Assembly: GCF_041381155.1 (NCBI RefSeq)
Contig: NC_091135.1
Span: 61,478,567-61,542,566 of the forward strand
Source: Argopecten irradians
Lineage: Eukaryota; Mollusca; Bivalvia; Pectinida; Pectinidae
Direction: 5' to 3'
Length of the DNA stretch: 64,000 bases
How positions within the stretch are numbered: position 1 is the first letter of the stretch; each line of letters begins with the position of its first letter. The notes below the pieces were generated by a model, which was not told where the DNA came from, made no database searches, and saw only the letters and a list, made by a program, of their open reading frames with translations. The position numbers and the translations under genes are program-made. Below, piece by piece: positions 1 to 10,099 of this stretch.

Positions 1-1205
1 ATATTTAAATAGAGCAAAAAAGTAAGCACACGGACCCCCCATTTTTCTGCCTGATTTAGAAAGAACTACCCTTTCCCTATTGATATGCAAACTATTGACA
101 AAAGTTTAATACCAGAACTTTTTCTATAAAGGGTTAAATTTGACAAAAATGGCTGAAAATGGTGCATTTTGGAGCTCAAAATTAAGGGGTAGGGGTAGCA
201 TATGTTGTTATTTTGAGAAAAAATATTACTCTTATTAATCATAACTGATATATTTTTAATGAAGACTACTTGAAAATAAATTCTATAAACATCCATACAT
301 ATCAAACACCTCATTAGGGAATTATGACTTTAAATTCTAGTGTATGTGGTCAAAACGGCTAAATTCCAATAAAATCCACTATTTTGTCATTTTGGTATCT
401 TTGAGTGACAATAGCTCAAAAACGAGCGCACGGACATATGTTTTTTCTTCCATTTTCTTTCATGGTATGAACTCCTATTTCCAAAAATCTATATGAGAAA
501 AAAAGTTTAATACAAGAAAATTTTGACTTCTCAGAGGAGTACATCCTTAACTCAATCAATTATCCTACATTGTGAAAGCCAAGTTCATATTTTAACAATA
601 GTTCATATTTCTTTTCCTTCATTTATGAACATTTTTTAATTTAAAGCTGTTGACACTTTATATTTCAAAACTTTGAAAAATATATTTCACATGAATTATT
701 GGTATACAGTATATTGTGTGTACTTTGTATACGTACCCGGGTACTTGGCGCTAAAGGTGCCGCCTTCTCCTTTCACGATTCTATTGACAAAATTACCCTT
801 TATAGTCTCTGACAGAATCAGGTGATCACTTGTATTTGAAAGGAAAGGAGACCTCCGTAATTGATAATCACCTGTAATGTGTATTTAGGAGTGAGATGAC
901 TTTTAAACTCTCGAAAAAGGAGGCTGTTGGTCGCAGCTGAAGGACTCCAATGAATATAAGCTGTTCTCACATAGTTATATGTCGGTTAATTCTAGATGTG
1001 TGGTGTAAGTTTCGTGGAAATTGATGCAGCCGATGGTTGCATATACGAAGATTAGTCAAATATTTCGGTTAATGCAAACAAATTTATTCTTCCAAAAGTG
1101 CATTCCCGGATATATAAAATGTGCTTCATGATTAGGAAAGAAAGCATTACATTGTACATGAAACACCAAGGACGTAGATAAGTCTTTTATGAAACTATCT
1201 TAACC

Positions 1206-1237
<32 letters not shown>

Positions 1238-1982
1238 AAAAAAAATAAATAGATAAATAAACAAAAAAAAACAAAAACAAAAAACACAACAGTATGATAG
1301 TTGCCTTATTGATAGGACGCAAACTATCATATTCTCGATCGCAAATATACCCATGGAAATAAAACGTCACATTAACTATATTATATAAAACGAATGTTCT
1401 TCTTAGACAAATAAAAAACTAAATAATATAAGTTTATATGGACGATAATCGTTAATACTTATCAAAAACCGTAGGTCTTGAAATTAAATTAAGATATATA
1501 AATTATAAAACGAGGATTTAAAAAAATTGATACCAGGTAAAGAAATATCGTGGGCGTTAGTGTATAATTATACAAATTTTGTTGGTTATTTCAATAATAT
1601 AGATAAAAATATAGCTTCAAAGACCCCACGACTTCTTGCTACTTGCAGATTAATTTATGTTTAAATTCAATATTTTCCTTTAATTTATCTAACAGACAAG
1701 ATATGTTGAAAAAAACATCCATTTCTATCTAAATCGGCGCATAACATTAAAGCTTCAACAGTCCCATTTACCATCGGGTATTATACTATTTCATTTGTTG
1801 TTTAGATACATGTTTATTGATATGTCGAATTTAAACGACAAAATTCTTTATCATGGCTCACAGAAGTGAACAGTACTTACATAAAACATCAATCATTTTT
1901 CTTTGTATTTTTATTTCTGACCTGCCTTTACATCATCCCGAACTCATACATCATCATGATGTCATTACCACACTAGCTAGAG
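1..1982. other. AT-rich non-coding stretch
   Basis: No convincing exon was found on either strand. The only longer reading frame (66-314, minus) has low-complexity composition and no domain or splice context. The one distinctive object is a C homopolymer followed by A-rich sequence at about 1204-1270. Confidence 0.5.
1204..1226. repeat. poly-C homopolymer, 23 bp
   Basis: An uninterrupted run of 23 C residues followed by an A-rich tract. Similar long G/C runs occur at 5604, 6103, 6449, 59000 and 60072, so they are a genome habit rather than a single event. Exact lengths of such runs are unreliable in any sequencing technology. Confidence 0.95.
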
Positions 1983-1988
1983 TATAAG
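1983..1988 (+). promoter_or_regulatory. possible TATA box
   Basis: TATAAG lies 58 bp before the start codon at 2046, leaving room for a transcription start near 2010-2015 and a short 5' leader. The match is short and the background AT-rich, so on its own this is weak; it counts only because a signal-peptide exon follows at the right distance. Confidence 0.3.
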
Positions 1989-2045
1989 TTTTCCTTCTCA
2001 AATCGTACACCAGTAAACGTCGGCTGTACAGTAACGGACGTCAAT

Positions 2046-2133
2046 ATGGCCGTCATATGTACCCAACGACTACTTCTGTTGGTCACTGTGTGTGTCCTGG
2101 TCATCCCAACACTACAGCAAACGCTTATGGAAG
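2046..2133 (+). CDS. signal-peptide exon
   Basis: 88 nt from ATG to a GTAAGAG donor, 29 codons plus one base. The hydrophobic run LLLLVTVCVLVI makes this the most secure part of the peptide gene, whatever it splices to. Confidence 0.6.
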
Positions 2134-4032
2134 GTAAGAGTGCATTTGTCTATGATGTGGATAAATAAAAGTCATTTGACATTTATTGGTTATACCACAG
2201 ACGACCGTTTTTTGTTTTGTTTGTTTTGTTTTTAGTTAGTTTTTTGTTTTGTTTTTATTTTTGTGTTTTTAATATTGTTGATATTCAGAATGATTGACTC
2301 TCCAGTATAAAGATATTTGCTGAACTTCAAAATTTGCCATGTTGATTGTGATTTATTGACTTTACTTGAATTTCTCGCCAACTCTTCCGGATCGACTGAT
2401 TATGTCTTTTTATCCTGCAACTGTCCCACATACTGACCGATAACTACTGCCGATAAACTTGTGCTTTATCCGTCAATACGATATCTTATCGTCATCGATC
2501 ACGTGAATTTGTTCCATATCTGACGACACTTTTCTAACTTGACCCAGAACTTGAACCTTCCGGTGAATGAAACGTCATTCAGTCCCGCTCAAACGTGACG
2601 TCACATTCACCGAAATGACGTCATTTTTACGATATCGAAAATCTCGTATGGCGGTGCCGTCTTTTTCTTGGCTCATGACAAAGGTATGTATTGTTAAGTA
2701 ATTCTTTAATGGGTATTTATTGTTATTTGAGTATTTTCATTTCCTTTCAGTGATATATCACACTGAATAGAATTACGGTGACTGTTTGTGAATGCGCTTA
2801 TTTATTTCTCACGGCAGTAAAAAGGAGTGCACGCTCATTCGGTTAAGTGAATGAATCTTTACCTCCGCATCAAAGAATCGTCTCGCTTCGAGCGAAACAA
2901 AGTATGGAACTGTCAATTTGATTTCGTTTTGAATGCCATAATGGTTGCAGGATAAACAGAATACACGGTTAGTATCTTACAATACAAGGTTTATTTTGGT
3001 GCTCGACACGGAAAGCCGAGATGACGAGGCAAAGCCTCGTCATCTCGGCTTTCCTAAGTCTCGCACCAAAATAAACCTTGTATTGTAAGATACTAACCGT
3101 GTGTATTCTCTATGTACCTATGAAGAAGTACATATATTGGTTCAAGTAAATATTTGACTGCATTTGGTCTTGTTTAGGTTATTTAAGCTTCACTTTTAGC
3201 TGAACACAAATAAAAAAGTATTAACAAATATAAATTCAAACTGTTGTAAGAGACAATATAACAAAGCGGGATTTTTTTCACACTACAGGTGTGCATCTGT
3301 ATGTGTTTATTTATGTTTAACCACGTCTCATTAGTTATGGATTTTGTTTATGGTTGTTTTGGTATGATATCGCTATATATACATTTTCACTGCAGTCCCT
3401 CTATGTAACCTTACCAAGCGCAGTTGGCATTCATATTGTCTATGAATTCCTATCGCTTATTATGACGTCATTATCATTGTAACGTCACAACTGTCGTCCC
3501 AACGATCACAGAAAACGGCTGTTCAGATGGCTGTTCCATCCTTGACGATAACGAATGAATTAATCCATTATAGATGCAATATCCCTTGGGATTTCATCAT
3601 AATTTCGTAACCAAATGTAAATATAAGCATTGAACGTCTTTCAGATAGCATTCATGGCCAATACGAATGCCAACTGAACAGAGGCGATTCAACATGAAGC
3701 GCTAGCGCTGTTAGAATTCTTTTTACAAGACATATTTCATTGCTATATGCTATATTCATATGTGATATGCGATATTCAATTTTTATGTGTAATATAAGAC
3801 ATTTTGCTTCTCATATCAAATAGTAGGTAACCCAGCAACCTTTGTCGTTATTTAAGTCGTTTGCTATCTTAGATATTTGGAATATTCTGTTGACACAGGG
3901 CAATTGGTGAGAAGACGAGTTTCGGTGCCATCGAACAGAAGATTAGGTATATGGTGGCCTTGGTGCTGGTGTGTTGCCGAATTCAACTGTCCATGTCGAT
4001 GGCTGTTTCCGGGGCTTCCAGGGTTGCCATAA
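2046..4032 (+). CDS. putative secreted Cys/Trp-rich peptide precursor (2 exons: 2046-2133, 3899-4032)
   Basis: Exon 1 encodes a textbook signal peptide: short n-region ending in Arg8, hydrophobic core about residues 9-20, then a polar stretch. It ends at a strong donor (GTAAGAG) in phase 1. The proposed exon 2 starts after ACAG at 3898, restores the frame, and runs 43 codons to TAA at 4030-4032. Two AATAAA signals follow within about 105 bp of the stop. The predicted 73-residue product has Arg clusters at 34-36 and 43-44 (possible proprotein-convertase sites). After them comes a C-terminal segment with Cys52, 54, 60 and 62 in a CxC-x5-CxC pattern, Trp48, 49, 51, 53 and 64, and a Pro/Gly/Leu tail. 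I do not recognise the family; an antimicrobial or neuropeptide-like precursor would fit. Seen: exon 1, donor, frame, poly-A signals. Inferred: the exon 2 choice, because a better polypyrimidine tract and CAG at about 3272-3290 is also in phase but reaches a stop after about 10 codons. Confidence 0.42.
2596..2623. promoter_or_regulatory. pair of TGACGTCA (CRE/ATF-type) palindromes
   Basis: Two perfect 8-bp TGACGTCA sites (2596-2603, 2616-2623) stand 12 bp apart inside a short inverted motif (CGGTGAATG before, CATTCACCG between). They lie 25-50 bp before an ATGGCGG start. A further TGACGTCA is at 3463-3470. The octamer is the consensus for CREB/ATF factors; whether it is used here is unknown. 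Confidence 0.45.
2648..2683 (+). other. candidate short first exon (ATGGCGG to splice donor)
   Basis: ATG followed by 12 open codons and a near-consensus donor (AAG then GTATGT), phase 0, directly after the CRE pair. The product start reads MAVPSFSWLMTK. It lies inside the intron of the putative peptide gene and resembles modules at 11148-11207 and 56974-56999 in layout. No downstream partner exon was found, so it may belong to a dispersed repeat rather than a gene. Confidence 0.25.
2963..3102. repeat. long perfect hairpin with nested inner hairpin
   Basis: Outer arms of 40 bp (2963-3002 and 3063-3102) are exact reverse complements. Nested inside is a second perfect hairpin with 20-bp arms (3011-3030, 3034-3053) and an AAA loop, rich in CG (GACGAGGC / GCCTCGTC). 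Arms this long and perfect imply recent origin or active maintenance. It looks like a foldback or palindromic dispersed element; no terminal duplication was identified. Confidence 0.9.
3386..3712. repeat. dispersed element, copy A
   Basis: The stretch from TTTTCACTGCAG at about 3387 to CAGTTGGCATTCAT (about 3421-3434), and a second block ending ATTCAACATGAAGCGCTAGC (about 3688-3707), reappear diverged at about 52993-53090. An inverse copy of the CAGTTGGCATTC motif lies near 3667-3678, so this is probably an old short inverted-repeat transposon. Boundaries are approximate. Confidence 0.4.
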
Positions 4033-4115
4033 CAACAGTTTCCTGTCAAGGGTCCCAATATCGATTGTACTAATTTCTTAATTTCATTTGTATAGTCGCA
4101 GATATGACAAAAAAC

Positions 4116-4137
4116 AATAAAACTATCTTAAATAAAT
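4116..4137 (+). terminator. two AATAAA polyadenylation signals
   Basis: AATAAA at 4116-4121 and 4132-4137 lie about 85 and 100 bp after the TAA of the putative peptide gene, a normal spacing for a short 3' UTR. The hexamer is common in AT-rich DNA, so this supports but does not prove the gene model. Confidence 0.4.
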
Positions 4138-4139
4138 CG

Positions 4140-5250
4140 ATGTCTTTGTCATATCTTGGTGTATTTGCAAAATGTCCTCAATATTTTGTCTGTTTCATGA
4201 TCTTGGTGCTAGATGTCCATTTCGTTTCAAAATAAACATTATTTCTCTATACTTTATTTAGTTCTCAAAACAAATACCTTCGACAGTACCAACGCTATCT
4301 TTCGTCAAAACTGGTTTGATACCTTTGCTTGTATTTTGTGGCAAACAATGTTCTGGGAAGTATAGTAAACTAGGCTATACGGTTCATTTTAGTATACCTT
4401 CTATAGGATAATAAGTATCATGTATGGACGACACGGGTGATAGAAGTTTTGAAGAAATATTGGTATCAACATATGTTTTAATTCAAATGCACGCTTTTAC
4501 AGACGTTTGGATTAAAATGCCGGAACTGATTAGTGTTATCAAACCACATATATATTATTAAGATAATAAACAAAAGCTACCTGTTGTAAAAAGTAAATTA
4601 ATGATTAATCGTGAGGTTTTTGTTCGATTTTTTTTACAAATTATATCTAGGTAATTAATAAGTAATTTACTTCTACAGCTTTCGTAACATATACTACGTA
4701 TGACGAAATTAAAAATAAATTAAATAAGGCTCCTTTGTATAATCTATCAGGTGGCGTCATTATCATGCATATATTGAACGAATAATACTGTAATGTTAAT
4801 TTAAATTAAATTAGAACAACAGTAACTTCCTGTATCGGATATATTGTAAAGGCGATTTTGATTGATGGTCCACTTTATATGACGTAAGACTTTATTAATC
4901 GTGTGTTAACAGGTAAATCACGTATACCTACATATACTCCATAATCAATCTCCAGTACGGAACACAACAACCCACACTATGTCGTTTGTGAAGTATTCAT
5001 GGCAACTTAACCTATGTGATCTAAATACCACAACTGTCTGTCCCGATGTTAAACAATTAATTTGTTTCGAGACCGTGTGAAGATCTTGCATATGTTTGAT
5101 GTTGTAACCTTATCTTATGCCATCTGTATATATTTTCTGATGGTATTAATGTTTTAAAGAAACCTTTATGGTTTGCTCCGGAAAAGTAATGGGCCTTTAA
5201 GTTAAACGTGTACAGTTATCATATGCACAAGTCGATAAGGAAAAGTCATA
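4140..5250. other. non-coding, nothing recognised
   Basis: AT-rich sequence without a plausible exon, repeat or palindrome that I could support on either strand. Confidence 0.4.
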
Positions 5251-5254
5251 TTTT

Positions 5255-5390
5255 AGGCCCAATCCGGGCACAGTCATAATCTCGGTTTAGTCGGTAAAAG
5301 TTATAATATCAGTCAAATCCAGGTAAAATCCGTGTCAAGTCGTAATCTCGGTCAAATCTGAGTCAAGTCATAATCTAGGTCAAACGAACA
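5255..5390. repeat. degenerate short tandem repeat
   Basis: Three to four imperfect copies of a motif of about 30 bp built around CATAATCTCGGTCAAATC and GAGTCAAGTCATAATCT. The copies differ by substitutions and small indels. No coding capacity. Confidence 0.4.
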
Positions 5391-5603
5391 TATGGTGGAG
5401 ACAATGGAACAACAAGGTATTTCAATAGGCATTGAAAACCAAATCAGTATCTTAGGTATAGGTTATATTCAAGATGTTTTATGAATAACAGTAAACATGT
5501 TCTTATCGTGCTCTAGATTACATGGATAAAGCGACAGGCTGAATGATTCCTGAAAAGATGTAATCAGGGGCGTAGGAAGCGAGGGGCAGGGGGGCAAACA
5601 TGT

Positions 5604-5621
5604 CCCCCCCCCCCCCCCCCC
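5604..5621. repeat. poly-C homopolymer, 18 bp
   Basis: An 18-bp C run preceded by GGGGCGTAGGAAGCGAGGGG. CAGGGGCGTAG-type sequence (about 5567-5577) is a common terminal motif of hAT-like elements, but no matching opposite end or 8-bp duplication was found, so no element is called. Confidence 0.9.
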
Positions 5622-6060
5622 AACATTTTCGCCGACTGAAATGTTCTAAAAATGCATATTTGATAGAAAAAAGGGTCCTCCTGCACATTTTTCGTACTTC
5701 ATTCTATAAAAATTTCCGCTGCGCGGCGCATTTCCTAAAACGTTCAAGCACATAATGTTCAAACCTTTAATAGTAGAAATTCAATACACATGAACTACAC
5801 TAATAATGTCCATTAAGGGATTCTACGTACTACATTTGTATTTCAAAAAAATGTCTCTTAAAAGATTACTTTGTTTATATGTCTTAGCAAGACAATTAAT
5901 TCATTATTATTTTGAGTTACAAAACAATGTGCCGCTAGTGTGAAGCTGGTATGTTCAGATCGAGCAGGGTTGCACAATGATATGACGACACAATTATCAT
6001 TTATAAATGCAGGTTACTTTAAATCGAAAAATTACCATGGTAAGAACGCTTTATTAAAAT

Positions 6061-6290
6061 ACATCGTAAAACTCAGCCATTCTAAATCGTAATTTTTTCA
6101 TCGGGGGGGGGGGGGGGGGGGGGGGAAGACCCCCGAACTCCCCAAACACCAAAATCTCGCGCCTTCGGGCGCTCGCAAATTCATCAAAATGCATCGTAAA
6201 ACTCATCTTAGCCATTCTAAATCGTATTTTTTTCCCCGGGGGAGACCCCGAACCCCCCGAACACCAAAATCTTGCGCTTTCGGGCGCTTT
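6061..6290. repeat. two tandem copies of a ~115-bp unit with poly-G
   Basis: The block starting CATCGTAAAACTC, then AGCCATTCTAAATCGTA, a G-rich stretch, and ending CACCAAAATCT followed by a (T/C)TTCGGGCGCT segment occurs at about 6064-6172 and again at about 6190-6290. Copy 1 carries a 23-bp G run (6103-6125) where copy 2 has only GGGGG. Read on the minus strand the G run gives a poly-proline reading frame, which I regard as spurious. Confidence 0.7.
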
Positions 6291-6448
6291 TAGCGACCCC
6301 ACTGTCTATAAATGTGTACAAGGATTATATTTAAAGATATATGAAAAAGGTATATAAAGTATATATATGGTTGTGTGTTGAATTAATCTCCTCCTGTAGG
6401 TGCGGCGCAGGGTGGGGGTGGGTGTTTACAAAATATTGAGGATCTTTG

Positions 6449-6459
6449 CCCCCCCCCCC

Positions 6460-6490
<31 letters not shown>
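6449..6490. repeat. poly-C (28 bp) followed by (AC)n
   Basis: C run at 6449-6476 then seven AC dinucleotides to 6490. A plain compound microsatellite. Confidence 0.95.
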
Positions 6491-6491
<1 letters not shown>

Positions 6492-6499
6492 GGTAATTA

Positions 6500-7250
6500 T
6501 GACATACGTTTCTACGGTAGTTTATTTTCCATCAATTCTGATTTCAATGTATTAAATATTTATCAATTTCAATATCATTATTAATGATAATTAATTCCTG
6601 CTTTGATCCTCGCATCCTTTAAACTTAAAGATGCTATTTCTTTCACTATAAAAAACAGGAGCAGACGACTTAGTATTTTTGTCTTCAGTTACAAAAGTTA
6701 CCATTACCAACATTGAAAAGTTTGAGCTTAAATTATTTTGATTTAAGACTTAAAATGTTATTAATGTGTCCCGAAAAAGAAATCCACGACACTATGCCCT
6801 ATATAGAATTAAGTACTTATTCAGGATGCACCAAAAGCAAAATATATCATTTTATATGCATCTTTTTGTGCGTTAATTAGACACATAAAAACAATATTAT
6901 TAGTTATAGTTCAAATGATGAGCATCATCTTTAAGGAAGTCCCACTTTGTTTTAATTAAATTGATATATTTGATTTCGATGAAATGTTTCATAAGACATG
7001 CGATATAGTTTAATTGTGTAAATCTGTTTGAATAATCAGATAAACAACTGTTCGCACATACATTGTGTATAATATTGCTGTGATTGGCACATGGAAAGCG
7101 TTAGAGGAAACATTCTGAGCGATCAGAGTTATCTCTCTTTTTTTCACTCCGTCAGTGACGATTGGCAGCAAGAGAAATTTAAGCACAAATTAAGAAACAA
7201 AACAATACAAACAGAAACAGAATAATCTATTTCGGTGACTTAAAGTAAAG
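6500..7250. other. non-coding, nothing recognised
   Basis: AT-rich spacer leading into the 75-bp satellite. No exon, hairpin or repeat that I can support. Confidence 0.4.
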
Positions 7251-7254
7251 ACAT

Positions 7255-8937
7255 TAATACAAACATGATAGGTATTACAATAAGTGTATTATCACGCAAC
7301 AACACAGATGTTACTCCTATAGGAGATTCCATATGCTCCATATCATAGTTTATACATACAAACGTGACAGGTATTGATATAATTGTATTATCATGGAACA
7401 TTCCATATCGCTCCATATCATAGTTTATACATACAAACGTGACAGGTATTGATATAATTGTATTATCATGGAACATTCCATATCGCTCCATATCATAGTT
7501 TATACATACAAACGTGACAGGTATTGATATAATTGTATTATCATGGAACATTCCATATCGCTCCATATCATAGTTTATACATACAAACGTGACAGGTATT
7601 GATATAATTGTATTATCATGGAACATTCCATATCGCTCCATATCATAGTTTATACATACAAACGTGACAGGTATTGATATAATTGTATTATCATGGAACA
7701 TTCCATATCGCTCCATATCATAGTTTATATATACAAACGTGACAGGTATTGATATAATTGTATTATCATGTAACATTCCATATCGCTCCATATCATAGTT
7801 TATACATACAAACGTGACAGGTATTGATATAATTGTATTATCATGGAACATTCCATATCGCTCAATATCATAGTTTATACATACAAACGTGACAGGTATT
7901 GATATAATTGTATTATCATGGAACATTCCATATCGCTCCATATCCTATAGTTTATACATACAAACGTGACAGGTATTGATATAATTGTATTATCATGGAA
8001 CATTCCATATCGCTCCATATCATAGTTTATACATACAAACATGACAGGTCTTGATATAATTGTATTATCATGGAACATTCCATATCGCTCCATATCATAG
8101 TTTATACATACAAACATGACAGGTCTTGATATAATTGTATTATCATGGAACATTCCATATCGCACCATATTCTAGTTTATATATACAAACGTGACAGGTA
8201 TTGATATAATTGTATTATCATGGAACATTCCATATCGCTCCATATCATAGTTTATACATACAAACATGACAGGTCTTGATATAATTGTATTATCATGGAA
8301 CATTCCATATCACTCCATATCCTATAGTTTATATATACAAACATGACAGGTATTGATATAATTGTATTATCATGGAACATTCCATATCGCTCCATATCCT
8401 AGTTTATATATACAAACATGACAGAAATTGATATAATTGTATTATCATGGAACATTCCATATCGCTCCATATCCTATAGTTTATTAATAATAACATGACA
8501 GGTATTGATATAATTGTATTATCATGGAACATTCCATATCGCTCCATATCCTATACTTTATGTATACAAACGTGACAGGTATTGATATAATTGTATTATC
8601 ATGGAACATTCCATATCGCACCATATTCTAGTTTATATATACAAACGTGACAGGTATTGATATAATTGTATTATCATGGAACATTCCATATCGCTCCATA
8701 TCATTGTTTATATATACAAACATGACAGGAATTGATATAATTGTATTATCATGGAACATTCCATATCGCTCCATATCCTATAGTTTATAAATACAAACAT
8801 GACAGGTATTGATATAATTGTATTATCATGGAACATTCCATATCGCTCCATATTCTAGTTTATATATACAAACGTGACAGGTATTGATATAATTGTATTA
8901 TCATGGAACATTCCATATCGATCCATATCCTAGTTTA
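7255..8937. repeat. 75-bp tandem satellite, about 22 copies
   Basis: Unit of 75 bp (for example TAG at 7496 recurring at 7571) containing GGAACATTCCATATCGCTCC, then TTTATACATACAAACGTGAC, then a TTGATATAATTGTATTATCA block. The first copy (7255-7330) is diverged. The left half is nearly uniform; from about 7940 on, variant units carry CCTATAG, TTCTAG or AACATGACAG changes and some are 1-3 bp off length. Because 75 is a multiple of three and the unit lacks stops in one minus-strand frame, it yields an apparent 233-residue protein of 25-residue repeats; the off-length units break that frame, so coding is unlikely. It abuts the start of the segment duplicated at 32.9 kb. Confidence 0.95.
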
Positions 8938-9214
8938 TAAAAGCTGGTTGATGTGTCTTGAAGCAAAGCATTCCTTATTTGACAGTTTCCGTTGTTCTAG
9001 ATAGATAGTAGAATGTATACGGGGCGCCGTTGTACTATTTTCTCCGTTTTTGGATATCCACAATTCGAATTCTTGATATCTAAAAATCAATTATTGATAT
9101 CCAAAAATGAATTCTTGCTTTCAAAAACCATTTATTGATATCTAAAAAAAATTTTTTAGATATCAAAAATACAATTTTGGATTTCCAGAATACGATTTTA
9201 GATATCAAGAATAC

Positions 9215-9518
9215 GCAATCTGATTAAAATACAGATCCTTATTATCACTACGTTGGATAAGAGGATCTGAGAACATCGCATTAGGGGTCACGTTTGAAAT
9301 GGCCAATCAAATTGGCACTGCCAGAATCTTGACAATGCTAAATGTATAGGCTTACTGGGACGAAATAGCGTTATCAATTGACGTAGAAATGTGTAGAAAA
9401 TGCATTTGATCTGGAGTACACGTGGTAAAAGGTCATCTGAACGTGACCCCATATGGGATATTGTCAGATCCTATATAGAACGGAGTGTTTATAAGGATCT
9501 GTATTTTAATCAGATTGC
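9215..9518. mobile_element. 304-bp MITE with 28-bp perfect TIRs and 8-bp TSD
   Basis: The left end (9215-9242, beginning GCAATCTGATTAAAAT) and right end (9491-9518, ending ATTTTAATCAGATTGC) are exact reverse complements over 28 bp. AAGAATAC is present immediately outside both ends (9207-9214 and 9519-9526), an 8-bp target-site duplication. Eight-bp duplications are typical of hAT superfamily elements (P and some others also make them), so a non-autonomous hAT-like element is the most likely class. It has no open reading frame and must be moved in trans. It sits inside the GATATC-rich repeat, whose motif supplies the target sequence. Confidence 0.88.
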
Positions 9519-9679
9519 AAGAATACGATTTTTGATACCAAAAATTCAATTTTTCGATATCCAATATTCTAAATGATTTATTGATATCAATAATTCGAAT
9601 TCATGATATCCAGAATTCATTTTTGGATATTAATAATTCGAATGCTTGATATCCAAAAATGAATTCTTGATATCAAGAA

Positions 9680-9765
9680 TTCGAATTATTGATATAAAAA
9701 AATTGGCAACCATTTCTTGATACATCAAGAAATGGTTGCCAATTTTTTTATATCAATAATTCGAA
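9680..9765. repeat. perfect 42-bp-arm palindrome with 2-bp loop
   Basis: Left arm 9680-9721 and right arm 9724-9765 are exact reverse complements around AC. The arms start in TTCGAATTATTGATAT and end in CATTTCTTGAT; with one mismatch the symmetry continues about 17 bp further out on each side. It resembles a short foldback or MITE core and would form a strong hairpin in DNA or RNA. Confidence 0.92.
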
Positions 9766-10099
9766 TTTTTGATATCAAGAAATACATTTTTTTTGGATAT
9801 CAATAATTCGAATTTTGGATATCAATAAATAGTTTTCAATTTTGGATATCAAGAAATAGAATTCTTGTATCCAAAATTATCGTTTCAACATTGGTTATAC
9901 AAGGGAGAATTTTTTTATTTTGTCAAAGAAGAATTCAATTTCTTACTTTTAATATCCAAAAATATAATTCTTAAAGTGAATAGTCGGGCAAGGAAGGCTA
10001 AAGTTGGTAAAAATGGTGTGAATGTATCCAGTATAATTTCTTACGAAATAAAAAAATAAAATCTCTCGTTAACGTCTCTCTGCATGCGAAGAAATTAAT

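Larger units (their letters stand above)
9040..9870. repeat. GATATC-rich degenerate repeat region
   Basis: Dense, two-orientation scatter of GATATC joined to AAGAATTCGAATT or CCAAAAATGAATTC. Because both GATATC and GAATTC are self-complementary, the region can fold extensively. It hosts the MITE at 9215-9518 and the palindrome at 9680-9765. A copy lies at about 33010-33947. Confidence 0.75.

Noticed and set aside
3864..4058. 64-residue minus-strand frame with Gly/Pro/His-rich text
   Set aside because: It is antisense to the proposed peptide exon, which has a matching signal-peptide exon and poly-A signals on the plus strand; I could not find a partner exon for the minus frame, though it cannot be fully excluded.
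5567..5625. hAT-type terminus from CAGGGGCGTAG
   Set aside because: No complementary end or 8-bp duplication was found in the following kilobase, so no element can be defined.
6054..6302. Minus-strand frame with a poly-proline run
   Set aside because: Produced by the 23-bp G homopolymer within a tandem duplicated non-coding unit.
7240..8168. Long minus-strand reading frames made of 25-residue repeats
   Set aside because: They are a by-product of a 75-bp satellite unit without stops in one frame; neighbouring units of 74-78 bp break the frame and there is no start, splice or promoter context.
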